A stretch of DNA of 64,000 nucleotides, taken from assembly GCA_947359465.1 (NCBI GenBank), contig OX375873.1, positions 91,223,978 through 91,287,977 of the forward strand. Reading direction: 5' to 3'. Shown piece after piece: positions 1 to 10,872 of the stretch. The DNA is from Metellina segmentata (Eukaryota; Arthropoda; Arachnida; Araneae; Tetragnathidae). A model generated the notes under the pieces. It searched no databases. It saw nothing but the letters and a program-made list of their open reading frames with translations, and was not told the origin of the DNA. Both the position numbers and the translations under genes were made by a program. Each line of letters opens with the position of its first letter. Position 1 is the stretch's first letter.

Positions 1-499
1 TTATCTTGAAATAAATGGGAGGCAATTTAAGAATTTTAACCATTCAAACAAACATCTGCTAGTCTTTGGCCAAAGGATTCAAGTATAGTTGTATATCTGA
101 GCAATATAAGATTTTTATCTTCGGTTCAATGACATTAATGCTTTCAGTGACAAATGTTGATAAAAAATTTTTCATGCATCAGAATATTATTTCCTATTCA
201 AAAAAGGTAAATTTAAAATTTTAAGAAAAGACAAAGTTAGAATCAAACATATACTTTGAATGTTAATTCGCTACCAGTATAAAAATTATTTTTTAAATAA
301 AATAGCGGACAGAAATAATTACATGGTTAAATACACTTTCGTGTCAATCTACAAAAAATATGCAAGTTTGCAGATTAGTCAAGGCTCATTTTATTGTCTT
401 TGAGTCGGATCTTAAGCAAATCATTTTCTCAAAGAATATCATTTATTAAGCCACTACACTAGACAGCAGTACACAAAATTTTTTTAAAGTACTATTCGT

Positions 500-802
500 A
501 CTTTTTAAATACCGTCATACTGGAGCAAACACAATGGACTATTGACGACTGTCTAGGATCAATCCCACAAGGGAAAGATACATGGACAGCACCACATAAT
601 TTTGAACCACAGTCAGATACAAACAACATCTGATCTGGCACCCTACTCTCCAAACTTACGCACGATGCCAATGTGAGGATATTTGAGGCCACAACAGATT
701 TAATGTGCACCAGCACCCTTTGGAGAGTCTTTGGCTGGATTCGAACACGCAACCCTCTGGAAGCTAGTTCGTTGCTCTTCCAACCGGGCTAGCGCTGCCC
801 CA
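500..802 (-). repeat. Full-length tRNA-derived SINE, head type 2
   Basis: The copy reads right to left. A tRNA-like head lies at about 727-802: the reverse complement has GTTCGAATCC as B box near 737-746 and an A-box-like CTAGCCCGGTTGGAAGAG at 775-793. The family body follows (CTCCAAACTT, then the phosphate-like block CTATTGACGACTGTC), ending in a GTTAACG-like tail near 500. It shares its body with the copies at 8.1-9.5, 48.2-50.0 and 61.3 kb, but its head differs from the one at 48485. An 86-codon open frame over it is a shadow. Confidence 0.75.
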
Positions 803-1397
803 AGTTTTTTAGTAAAATACACAAGCTTTCTGAATAGTTTATTACATTAAAATTAAAAAATATTAATTAGTGTATGATTTTCTCAAGATATTGATGAATC
901 ATATGGTCTTTAAGCAAAATACAAGTACTGAATCATGTCAATGAATATCCTGTGTTAGAAAGATTTTTTATTTCAGAATGGTTCTCAAATAGGCATTAGA
1001 AATTTTGCATAACAGAGAAATCAATATTATTATTTATTTGGAAAATTCGATTGTATATAAATTATGCAGTGTATTGCTGGAAACAGCAATGAATTACAAA
1101 TATTTCAGAATCATTTATTGGAATTTGAATTTAAAAGGTATCTGTATGTCCTTTGCTATATAGATGACATCTTTGAAACTATTATTCAACATCGGTATCA
1201 TCCAACAATCAGGTAGATAGTACAATGTGGTTAGTTCACTTGGTTTGTTTTTTTAGAAATTTTTTTAACATTTTTAAGATGGCGAAAATCTTTCCACAGG
1301 CTGTGCTGGGCTTATAGCACAAAATTATTAAAATTATATTTCCATAGTATGCCATAAAAGCATAAAGTGAAAATAAAAGTGATAACAGCTATAGTAC

Positions 1398-4300
1398 CTC
1401 ATCACTCAAATCCATGTGAAGCATAACTGGACTCTTTCCAAAAAATCTTTCATTAGTTCTATGTGCAGTGAGATCATATTGATTGGTGAGATCGCCAACC
1501 TAAAGAAAAAAATATATATGTTAGTATGAAATTGTATAAAAAAATTAGTGTAATTGCAGAAAACAAAATAGTTGTTAAAAATAACAACAATAAAATTACT
1601 CACCCCCCCCCAAAGAAAAAAAATTATAAAAACAATTGAAACAATAAGTTGAAGTCATCTAGACAAAAAAAAATTAAGAGATCATTCAGTGACAAATCCC
1701 TTCAATTTGAAGATAGTGAAAAATAAACAATACAAAATATCTAAAAACAGAACTTACACTTTCAAGAAGAAATGTGTTGCCCTCTAGAGGTAGGTCAATT
1801 TTGCTGTCAAAGCCAAGTAACTCAATAACTACCAAGGCTTCAGGTCTTTTCCATGGAGAAACTTCAGCTAAACTGTTCCATTCAATCTTCTAAAATTAAA
1901 TAATAAAAAAATAAAAAGATTTTATCATGTCTCAGAAATGTTTTCTATGCATCTCCAAACCAATTTAATTCCATCCATGGTACATTTCATACATATGGAA
2001 ACAAAAAAGAGGATTAATTACAGTAAATTCTTAAAATGTTCATTTTTATGGACTTTTTCCATTTTTCGGTTGATTTAGTTGATCACAAATCAAAACATTT
2101 ATATTTTAGGGTAGAACACATATAACCTGCTTTCTAAGCAGATTTGATTGCATGCCATATTGGTCATGTTTCCTCAATCTCTTTTAATGAAATTGAATTC
2201 ATAATTCCACATATATTTGACATTCAGCCTAAAGTTGAAAATTAGCAGTTGTCACTCATCACGTGGCTACTTAATTTTTGAAAGTGGAGACTAAAAAATT
2301 TTGTTAGTCGCCACTCTTTCTTAAAAACATTAGTTTTTTGGTCAAACCTGTGATTTTACTTTTTTTCCCCTGATAACTGTAAAAAAAAAGCTTTTAAAGA
2401 AAGAAAAAAAGCACGGGAACATAAACAGCGAAAATAGTATATGAAATTAAGGGAAAAAAACCTGAAGTAATCTAGGAAGAGAAGGCTGAAGATTAGCACA
2501 TGCACCTGTGGTATTTCATAGTGCTGGTATTTCGCAGAGTGAGAAAATCTACAAAAAATATGAATTCTCGTAAGTGGCCACTGAATAAAATAAGGTTAAG
2601 TTCAATAGCCACTGGGCACTTACAAAATTTCTTAATTTTCACCTATACTTCAGACTAATAGGCCATGCCCAAGATTTTCTGCTGCAATTTCTCATAGAAT
2701 TGTAAGTTCCACAATCCCATATTTGTTTATGACTAGGGGGCTCCGCCCCCTGCTCGCTTACGCTCGCCAACCCCCGAGGATTGCTACACAATCCCATATG
2801 GTTTGCTTCGCAAACCAACACTCCTTTTACAAAAGGCATTTGGTTTGCTTCGCAAACCAACATTCCTTTCGCAGAGTGAAACTATCTGAATAATTTGTAT
2901 TATCCTGATTTCACTTTACGGTCCATAACGTCACAGTGAGGGCTTCGCCACCTGCTCGCCGACCCCCTGGGATTGCTACACAATCCCGTTTGGTTTGCTT
3001 CGCAAACCAATACCTCTTACGCAAATGATTTCACTCTTTTTTACTTTAACACTTAATGCACCCTAAACTAATAGCCGCATGAGTAAAAAATCTTCTGCAT
3101 CTTGTTCCCTGTACAATTTTAAGTAAACCCTGTTAATCTCCAAACTTTACGATGTGTACTTTGTACTTCCCCGGTAAACCGTCTGAGAACAGAGGGAAAA
3201 AAGCGAGCCTTTTTCCTCGCCAAATAAAAAGAAATTGTTTTTATGGCAATTGTTGTTACGATAAATTTGATATCTGGCAAACCCGATAGTCATAAATACA
3301 ACCCTGAAAAGCTCCGCGAATTTGCTCCGCGAAATAAAAAATACGAAATTTGTGTCACCAACTTTTGATTGCATCAAATTTATTTATGAACCAATTTTTA
3401 AAATAATGGTACCGTAAGAAAGAGTATAGTCTGAGGTATACTGCGCAATTTTCAAAATAAAAAACTAATAGTAATACGATATAGATTTGACAGTTTTAGT
3501 TAACGGTTGTAACAAAAAGTAGCGAAAATATCCAAAGATTCCGAATTTTGTATGACCAACTTTTGATTGCATCCAATTTAATTATTAACTGATTTCAAAA
3601 ATAATAGTACAGTAAGAAAGAGTACATTCTGAGGTATACTGCGATATTTTAAAAATTAAAAACTAATAGTAATAAAATATAGATACGGCAGTTTTAAAAA
3701 AAAGTAACAAAAATGTCCTGATTTTTCCCGAATTTCAAAAAAATCCTATCAAGAACCAAATTGAAATTTCAAAAAAAAACTCGACGTGCTGCAAAAATTT
3801 ACGTTCACAGGTACTCTTTAAAAAAAACTCACGGCTGAAGACTGAAAATTTGTATGTGTTTTGCTCTCTCGCGGAAGAAATTTCGCATCTTCAATTTTGA
3901 CACTTAATAAACCCTAAACTAATAGCCGCATCGGAAAAAAATCTTAATAATTGTCCAGGGAATACGATGAAGAACAAATCATGTTAATTTCGTTTTTTTC
4001 CAATCAGTACTTTCGCGGAAAATCGTTTAAGAATCGAGCTAAACAACACAGTTTTCAATCCTGCGGCGGTGGTAACTTTTTTTTAATATAGAGAGATGAG
4101 TTCAATAGACACCAAGTTAATGTTCTAAAAGCCATGAATCTCCCCACTTAAACTTAACAATGAATAACTTAAAAATTTTGAAAAGTGACCTTGGTATGAC
4201 ATTGTTATAGTTAATTATTCAGGTTTGTTTCCTTTATGAATTCAAATGGAGCACTAAGGCTTCAGAGGCTGCTTTGTAAATATCCTCCACATTTCGAGAT

Positions 4301-7300
4301 TATGCACCGAGTGAATATCATGGTCAGAAGATATTCCAGAAATTTCCATCTAGAAATGAGACATAAACTCTCAGACACTCCTCATTCCAGAAGACCATCA
4401 GGTCTCCATGCGACTTGGCTAAAGAATCCAAACTAGTCATATTCATGTCAACTTGTCAACAACTTGTAAAGTGTCTGAATGTGAGATTATGAAGCCATCC
4501 ATTTGTATTGGCTCAGAAAATCACAGAAACTAAGTAAGTTCTCAAGATCAAACAGCTAACAATTTTTTATCACATGCGATGAAAAGTAGATACAATACAG
4601 CAACATGAAGCATTGTCATCAAAAGACTTATTGAGTGTAAAACTCAGTATCCACCAACAAAAAGGTGCTTTGCTTTACATAGACCACCACTGGGATAGTT
4701 CACTTTATGCTTCAGCCCAATTAAGAAGACGTTACATGTGAAGTCTACTCAGCACAGTTGCAATGGATTTTTACTTCCCACCAGGACAATACCAGACCAC
4801 CCATAGCAAAAGCTGCCAAGGAAAGGATTATCAGACTTAGCTGGGAACTCCACTCTATCCCCCATATTCCAGACATCTCGCAACCAGATAAGTTTTTCTT
4901 TGTAATAGACAACCATTCACAAAATCAGTGATTTCAAAATTGACAATATGTCGAAAGAGAGTTGAAGTATGTTTTTGACACCAATGAGGAAAACTTTAAT
5001 AAAAAAAGTTCTTACATTGCTGGGAAAAGGTAATAAGATGAATGTAACTACTTTTCTAAATGAAGTATTGTTTGATTTTTGTTATGAAAAGTTTTTCTCT
5101 ATTGCTTAACCTTTTGATCATGGCTAGAGATATCACTGGCTTGACTCTCTGTGTTTCCCCGAGTTTGCACAATGAACGCTGGGGCAGGACTTTGAGGAAA
5201 AGGAACGACCCTAATGAGGGCTAATCACTGACAGCTTGCCAATGGCGATTAGTCACTTAAAAGGGAGTAAAAGAAAGGAAAGTCTCACAGTACAACTGGG
5301 GTACTAGCTGTAGTAATTGGTTAATTAACGCATACCAGAGCAACACAATGACAATGGGCTATTGACGATGGTCAGGGATCAATCCTCTAAGGGAAAGATT
5401 CGAGAACAACACCACGTCATTTTGAACCATGGTCCGATGACGAGGCAACACCTGGGCTGGCACCACACTCTCCAAATGTACTGGCTATTGTCTAAAGGTT
5501 AAAACAGCACAAATTTTCTTGGTTGACCCACAGAAATGGTACAGAACTGCTTTACTTAAACTTGTTTTCATTTGGAAATAAATTTGAATTAGTTATTATT
5601 GATAAATTATTTTTATAGTTTTACATCCTAGGCTGAGGAGTGTTATATATCATGTAAATAGAATCTGGCAACACACTCATGAAGAAGAGGAAGCCTGCAC
5701 AGCACATGCGCTGCAATCATTGCTTTGTATGTGTTCGAGAAAGTGCGCCATGTATAGATCGACTGCGTACTTGTATATGTATCGTCAACTAGATCGAGCC
5801 TAATAAAGGTGTTACTTGTAAGCTGCTTCCATCTTATCCTTCTGGAAAAGAGCTGTGTATATTACTCATTATTATCACTCGGTATATAATACTGAGGGAC
5901 AATCATTTTTGAATAAATTTATTTTGAGCCCAAACTAAATTTGCTCATCCTAAAAATAATTAACTTTTGAGAAAAGTAAACTACAATAAAGCAGGTAAGA
6001 TCAAATATACTTTCATAAAGTTCCTTAATATTTTGTGTTAAGCTGCATATTCATCTTTCTTGCTGATAAATTTACAATTCTACAGCAAACATAAATAACA
6101 CAAAAATCCAAAAATAAAACAATTTTCATAGAAAAATTACTTACACTTCTAATTGTATAGCCAAGCATAGAAGAAAAAATGTCCCCTAAGTAACTTGAGC
6201 GGACAGGTTCACTTGAGGTGAATTTTATTGATTCTGGAGCATAAATTACAACTAGCTCCTCAACAGCCTCAGACTGATAGGCCAAGCCTGCAAAATATAA
6301 AATAGTCAAATGTTGAAATTATACCAAACACTATAATGGTTGAAAAGTAATGTTAAAAATTGACCAAAATGCATTTGTCAAATGGAAAGCATCAATTGCA
6401 ATAAAGTCATAGTATTCACTACATAACAATCAAATGTAATTGTGCTTTGGATAAGTGGGTAAGATTCTGACTATTCATGTGTACAGAACACAGCAAAAGA
6501 TGGATTCCTTTTACTCCTCTGTGCTGTTGAGCACAAAATTGTGAAATTAAATTAAGACTGCTGGTTTCTGGTTATCCTCATAGTAATTTACGTTATTCAT
6601 GTTTCTAAGCAATGGATGAGATAAAAAGCTCAGTCAAATTCTTAGTAGTCTTATTTTATAATGCTTTTTGTTTCTTATAAGTTTTAATGAGTCCCAAATT
6701 TCAGAGCTTAAAACTTAAGACCCCATTATTTGTGTGAATCTGAACACATGATTTTTAGTGACCTCTTCAACTACCTTTTTTCAAAAATTATAGTTTGTCC
6801 TTTCTTGTACTTGCATTGCATCATTTCAAATCAAAATGCACTTAGGTATTCGTTTTCTAAAATGTATGTGCACACTAAATTATCTTAATTGAGAAAACTT
6901 TCACTCAGTCATGTTAATTCGATAAAAAAAAAACACCTTTCAATTATATATTTCCAATTAGGATCACACCTTATCCAGTTGTATTAGAAAAATTTTATCA
7001 CTTCATAATTTTAAAATTTTATTAATTATTTTAAATAATTATTATTTTACTTTCGAATCATTGTATTTGTTAAACTTAATCTCAATAATACCTAACTATT
7101 TAAAACATGACAGAAAATTGGATTAAGAAACCAATATTAAGCACAGGACACCAAATTTAACAAATGTTCAAATCAAATGCATGAAAAAATTCTTTCTTAT
7201 TCAATTGATATTGATAATAAATGGAAATAGAGAATATGCAGCAAATAGACTACATGAAAAGTACTATCTTATTTAACTGATATAGGTACACAGAGTAGAT

Positions 7301-8016
7301 GCTGTACACAGAAAACATAAGAATGTAACACATTTAAAAACATTATAAGTTGAAACCAATGCACAGGGCGTTGGTTCCCAAAGTCAAAAACAAGAATTTG
7401 ATTTTTTATGAATTGTTTCCTTATTAAAATTTTTTCATAAGTAAATTGTTCAAATAATGACAATTTAAATTAATAAACCATGAGATATTCAATTTTATAA
7501 TTGAATAATTTCACCATAAGTACGAAGATCAACTCACAGAATATCGATTTTAAATCCACACATAAAAATATGATTTCAAAATGAAAAAGCAATATTTGTC
7601 ATCTCACTATTTACCTGACCTTTAAAATTAGTTACTAGTTGTAAAAACTATTGAACTCACATAAAAACTTATTTCTACTGCTCTTTACTTTAGGTAACTG
7701 ATGCTATTAGTAAAAATTAGGGAATTTGTTAACAGATTTGAATATTATCTGTCATGTATATACTCAATTTCAAAATAGTGATAATTATGGAAGTTTGAAA
7801 ATGAAGTTAAACATTAGTTTTTTTTTAATGTGTTATTAATGATACTTAGTAACTTTATAAATTAAAAGATCAAACTACTGAATAAAATTTTGGGCACAAA
7901 AAGTTGTGTGATACTCTTATGACTTCCTTTGAAAACTTACAAATTGTATAATAGTAATTATTACCTATGAAAAACACTATAAATGGAAATATTAATTTCG
8001 GTGCAGAAAACGCCAT
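1398..8016 (-). CDS. ATP6AP2: ATP6AP2 (prorenin receptor / V-ATPase accessory protein 2) homologue, 5' part
   Basis: Four minus-strand exons join in phase: 8016-7965, 6287-6145, 1889-1758 and 1499-1398. All have AG acceptors and GT donors. The ATG at 8016 opens a hydrophobic signal peptide (MAFSAPKLIFPFIVFFIG) that continues in exon 2 with GLAYQSEA. Visible landmarks are FSSMLGYTIRS, EALVVIELLGF, DLPLEGNTFLLESV and KSPVMLHMDLSDE. Their order and spacing match the N-terminal ectodomain of animal ATP6AP2 (SMGFSV, the VMVMVKG-like strand, SYPLE, TPVVLQL). About 143 residues are present; the family is about 350, so the remaining ectodomain, the membrane segment and the short tail should lie beyond the left edge. 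The family acts in the ER/Golgi and lysosome membrane as an assembly factor of the V-ATPase and as a cofactor of Wnt and renin signalling. No further exon was recognised in 1-1397. The large third intron carries a Helitron-like copy, a mariner relic, a SINE and a possible LTR. Confidence 0.83.
2732..4095 (-). mobile_element. Helitron-like non-autonomous element with GC-rich terminal hairpin (family A)
   Basis: Read on the minus strand it begins TCTCTATATTAAAA (about 4095) and ends at 2732 with a hairpin GGGGGCGGAGCCCCC followed by TAGT. A 234-bp copy with the same two ends lies at 40480-40713, which fixes the boundaries. The inside is duplicated: blocks at 3352-3450 and 3550-3650 repeat each other (ACCAACTTTTGATTGCATC, then GTACxGTAAGAAAGAGTA), and a CCTAAACTAATAGCCGCAT block occurs near 3062 and 3911. 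Three hairpin motifs GGTTTGCTTCGCAAACC lie at 2800, 2842 and 2992. No transposase is encoded. The Helitron assignment rests on the TC start and the hairpin plus CTAGT end, and a Helentron or unclassified element is possible. Confidence 0.6.
4225..5040 (+). pseudogene. Decayed mariner transposase remnant
   Basis: Broken plus-strand reading frames resemble a mariner (DD34D) transposase in order. There is a DNA-binding part with RRYSRNFHLEM and DTPHSRRPSG at 4320-4400, an ITCDE-like start near 4570, and a segment DNTRPPIAKAAKERIIRL near 4785-4840. PHIPDISQPDKFFFV follows near 4860-4905, where families read PYSPDLAPSD, and a tail ending AGKR near 5025. Several stops and frameshifts interrupt it, and one catalytic aspartate context is altered. 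Terminal inverted repeats were not resolved. It is a different and much older copy than the mariner at 16332. It lies in the ATP6AP2 third intron. Confidence 0.62.
5315..5482 (-). repeat. SINE body, 5'-truncated, minus orientation
   Basis: It starts with a GTTAACG-type tail (TTAATTAACGCATACCAGAG) and runs through GGGCTATTGACGATGGTC, TTTTGAACCATGGTC and CACTCTCCAAA. It has no tRNA head. Same family as the 48485-48820 copy, with scattered substitutions. Confidence 0.7.
5636..5890 (+). repeat. Possible solo LTR (copia-like), weak
   Basis: About 255 bp opens TGTTATATATC and closes TATATAATAC, giving an imperfect terminal inverted repeat. It has an AATAAA at about 5801 in the downstream half and GAGG on both flanks (GAGGAG left, GAGGGA right). 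The size and the inverted termini resemble the clearer 252-bp solo LTR at 33346-33597. The 3' CA is missing and the target duplication is imperfect, so this is tentative. Confidence 0.3.
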
Positions 8017-8157
8017 GTTTACTATTTGCTCGTGACTTCGATCTAGACTGCTGCCAGATCTTAATATATATTTTCGAGTTTCGTTTTATTTCGTATAATT
8101 ATTAATACGGTTGGTTGGTTGGTTGGTTCAAGTACAGGTAAGGTTGGTAGGTAGGTA

Positions 8158-8535
8158 TTTAATTAACGTCAAAATGGAACAACATAATGGGCAATTGTCA
8201 ATGATGAATCCCCAAGGGAATGACCGATAAAACAACACCTATTTTTGAATAACGGACAGAAAGCAACACCTGAGCAGGAACCCAGTTTCTCCAAACTTCC
8301 ACACCACGCCAACGTGAGGACATTTGAGGCCAGATATAACATTCTCCCCACACACACATTCACGTTGGGTTGGTGTGGAAGTTTGGAGAGTGGGGTGCCA
8401 GCTCATGTGTTGCTTCGTCATCTGACCGTGGTTCAAAATTACGACGGGTTGTCCTCGGATCTATCCCTTAAGAGACTGATCCCGGACCGTCGTCAATAGC
8501 CCGTTGTGTTGCTCTAGTACGACGTTAACTAAAAG
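8158..8535. repeat. Two SINE copies in head-to-head inverted arrangement
   Basis: 8158-8350 is a minus-oriented copy: tail TTAACGTC, body, then GAGGACATTTGAGGCC. 8364-8535 is a plus-oriented copy running from ACGTTGGGTTGGTGTGGAAG to GTACGACGTTAACTAAAA. Only about a dozen bases separate them, so transcripts across the pair could fold into a long imperfect hairpin. The region just upstream of the ATP6AP2 start contains (GGTT)n at about 8107-8130. Open frames across this block in either direction are non-coding shadows. Confidence 0.72.
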
Positions 8536-8544
8536 TGACCAATG

Positions 8545-8570
8545 ACCCCCCCCCCCACACACACACACAT
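8545..8570 (+). repeat. C-tract followed by (CA)n microsatellite
   Basis: A run of about nine C residues followed by ACACACACACACA. It follows directly on the SINE tail. Confidence 0.8.
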
Positions 8571-8644
8571 AACCTTTTGTGTACGACAGTGTTTAATTGG
8601 ATTTGAACTCGCAGCTTTCAACTTGCTAATCTGCGGCCAGGCAA

Positions 8645-9030
8645 GATCTGAGGATACCACATAATTTTGAAACCACGGTCAGGTGACAAAATCACACCTG
8701 AGCTGTGACCCCACTCTCCAAACTTTCACACCAAGTGGTTGAAGAGAGGAGTTCTCCCCCACATCTAGTGAATTGACATTCTAGGGGAAAATTTCTTTGT
8801 TACATAAAAGAGAGAGATACACCCAGAAAGGACAAGAAAAGTTACATAGTGTGAACCTGTGCCGATTAGTGGGGTGCCAGCTCAGGTGTTGCTTCGTCAT
8901 CCGACCATGGTTCAAAATTAAGAAGTGTTGTCCTCGAATCTTTCCCTTAAGGGACTGATCCCGGACCGTCGTCAATAGCCCGCTGTGTTGCTCTAACTAA
9001 AATTACCTTTACCTTTACCTTACCAGTCAA
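8645..9030. repeat. SINE fragments, one minus and one plus
   Basis: 8645-8745 is a minus-oriented body fragment (AATTTTGAAACCACGGTCAG, CCACTCTCCAAACTT). 8869-9030 is a plus-oriented copy starting inside the body (AGTGGGGTGCCAGCTCAGG) and ending with the family's variable tail, here (TTACCT)n, after a shortened end that lacks GTACGACGTTA. Confidence 0.7.
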
Positions 9031-9117
9031 ATTCAGCTCGCGGATCGCCAGTGCTGTATGTTATACAGGATATAAAAATAGAGAGCAATATTTACCTTTT
9101 TATGTGCCCAGGATGAT

Positions 9118-9179
9118 CGATCAAGACTATCAGCATCCTGACCATATAGCTATGGTCACGATGCTGATAGTCTTGATCG
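9118..9179. repeat. 62-nt near-perfect palindrome
   Basis: The arm CGATCAAGACTATCAGCATC at 9118-9137 pairs with GATGCTGATAGTCTTGATCG at the right end apart from one central mismatch. The inner arm TGACCAT pairs with ATGGTCA around a six-base ATAGCT loop. It abuts the start of the next SINE body at about 9180. Confidence 0.9.
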
Positions 9180-9474
9180 TTGGGTTGGTGTGGAAGTTTG
9201 GAGAGTGCGATGCCAGCTCAGGTGTTGCTTCGTCATCTGACCGTGATTCAAAATTACGAGGTGTTGTCCTCGGATCTTTCCCTTAAGGGACTGATCCCGG
9301 ACCGTCGTCAATAGCCCGTTGTGTTGCTCTAGTACGACGTTAACTAAAAAAATTACCAATTATTATCAAAATTACTAGGTGTTGTCCTCGATCTTTCCCT
9401 TAAGGGATTGATCCCGGACCGTCGTCAATAGCCCGTTGTGTTGCTCTAGTACGACGTTAACTAAAAATTTACCA
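9178..9474 (+). repeat. SINE with duplicated 3' half
   Basis: The body copy 9178-9358 ends GTACGACGTTAACTAAAA plus ATTACC-type tail. A second partial copy, 9364-9474, follows at once, starting at the ATTACTAGGTGTTGTCC point of the body and again ending GTACGACGTTAACTAAAA. The same kind of 3'-end reduplication occurs at 48821-48877. Confidence 0.72.
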
Positions 9475-9700
9475 AGTTTTTATCTACAAATCAGTATCAA
9501 TTTCAACTCCTTCTCTTCGAAATACACTCATTGCCATAAAAATTTGCGCATACAAGAAAAAGTCGTCAAAATGAAACGACATTTTACACATGTAAGTACT
9601 ACTTTGATATAAGTGATTAGTAAAGCAAAGAAACGTTATCATTTTTATTGCAGAAAAAAGTACAAATTAACGGAAGATTTAGTACTCTGTTGGACCCCCT

Positions 9701-10690
9701 CTAACACGAATGCACGATGCGATACGAGCGGGCATTGAGGCATACAAGTTCCGTATGATATCCTGAGACATCTCGTTCCAACAGTTGCTGTAAATGCGCC
9801 TCTAGTTCGACCAAACTCGTAGGGTGTCCAACTTGCCGTCCCAAATGATCCCAGATTTGCTCTATTGGTGACAAATCTGGGGATCGAGCAAGACAGGGAA
9901 GAGTGGTAATGTGGCAGAGGCAGTCTTGTGACATCCTTGCTGTGTGTGGCTGAGCATTGTCTTGTTGAAAAATGGCTCCTGGGAGCCCTGTCATGAGTGG
10001 CATCACATGTGGCTGAAGGATGTCATGGACGTACCGCTGGGCTGTCATTGTGCCATGGATCAATATTAGGGGTGACCTTGTATCGTAAGCAATGGCACCC
10101 CATACCATCCCACCAGCTGTGGGAGCGGCGTGTCGCTGTAAGGCGAAAGCAGGATTGAGGCGTTTACCACGGGGCCTCCACACACGAACACGATTGTCAT
10201 CACTGCTCAAATTGAATCTAGATTCGTCGCTGAAGACGACCTGGTTCCATTCCGTTGCAGTCCAATCAGGTCGTGCGCGACACCACTCCAAACGGCGGCG
10301 TCGGTGGGTGTAATTGACAGCATCTGTAATGGGCGACGCGATACCAGATGTCCTTCAGCCAGGCGCCTTGCGATGGTTCGGGAGGACACAGGGGCCCGTA
10401 GTGCAGGTGCTACCTGTGTCTGGATATCGGCCATGAGGCAGTTGACTCTACGCGTGTGTTTCGTATGATGTGACGGTCTTCTCGATGACTGGTCTGTCGA
10501 GGGCGTCCTGAGCCTGGTCGCCGTGTAAATGACACCTCCTCACAGTAAAATCAGAACGGCCTACTTGACGAGCTACTCGCCGAGTTGACCATCCAGCTTC
10601 CATCAACCCGATGATTCTTCCCCTCTCAAACTCTGACAGCTGCTCATATTGTCTTCGATGGCGGCGTAACGATATGACTACCTCAGTGTT
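9701..10690 (-). pseudogene. Tc1-family transposase pseudogene (DD34E type)
   Basis: An N-terminal helix-turn-helix region is visible on the minus strand at about 10690-10560 (QLSEFERGRIIGLMEAGWST, then VARQVGRSDFTVRRC). The frame then breaks within a segment that looks shortened. A further open piece (RAPVSSRTIARRLAEGHLVS) lies near 10400-10340. The catalytic domain at 10290-9701 has SDESRFNL (first D), FQQDNAQPHTA (second D, with Q where R is usual) and RSPDLSPIEQIWDHLG (E). The tail after LQQLLERD is frameshifted. At least two frame changes separate the pieces, so no active enzyme is made. The three acidic residues themselves are still readable. It would have cut and pasted the element between TA sites. 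Confidence 0.87.
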
Positions 10691-10872
10691 TCCTTTGCAA
10701 AAGATACACTCAAACAACCTCTGCTTACCTGTTTTATACTCCAAGGAGAACGAAGTTCAACGCACTCTAGTGGCATTACGTAATCACGCTTCATTTCTAA
10801 TCATTTGCATATCTGGAAGACATGTACCTTCATGCCAAATTTCGTTACGATCCCACAATTATTTCTTGGTGC

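Noticed and set aside
8169..9359. Several 60-97-codon frames sharing the peptide LNHGQMTKQHLSWHP
   Set aside because: They are translations of the antisense SINE body, repeated wherever the SINE occurs (also 48604-48897 and 49806-50018).
9701..10291. Long open frame as a host gene
   Set aside because: Contains Tc1 catalytic motifs and lies within Tc1 terminal inverted repeats with frame breaks upstream; annotated as a pseudogene.
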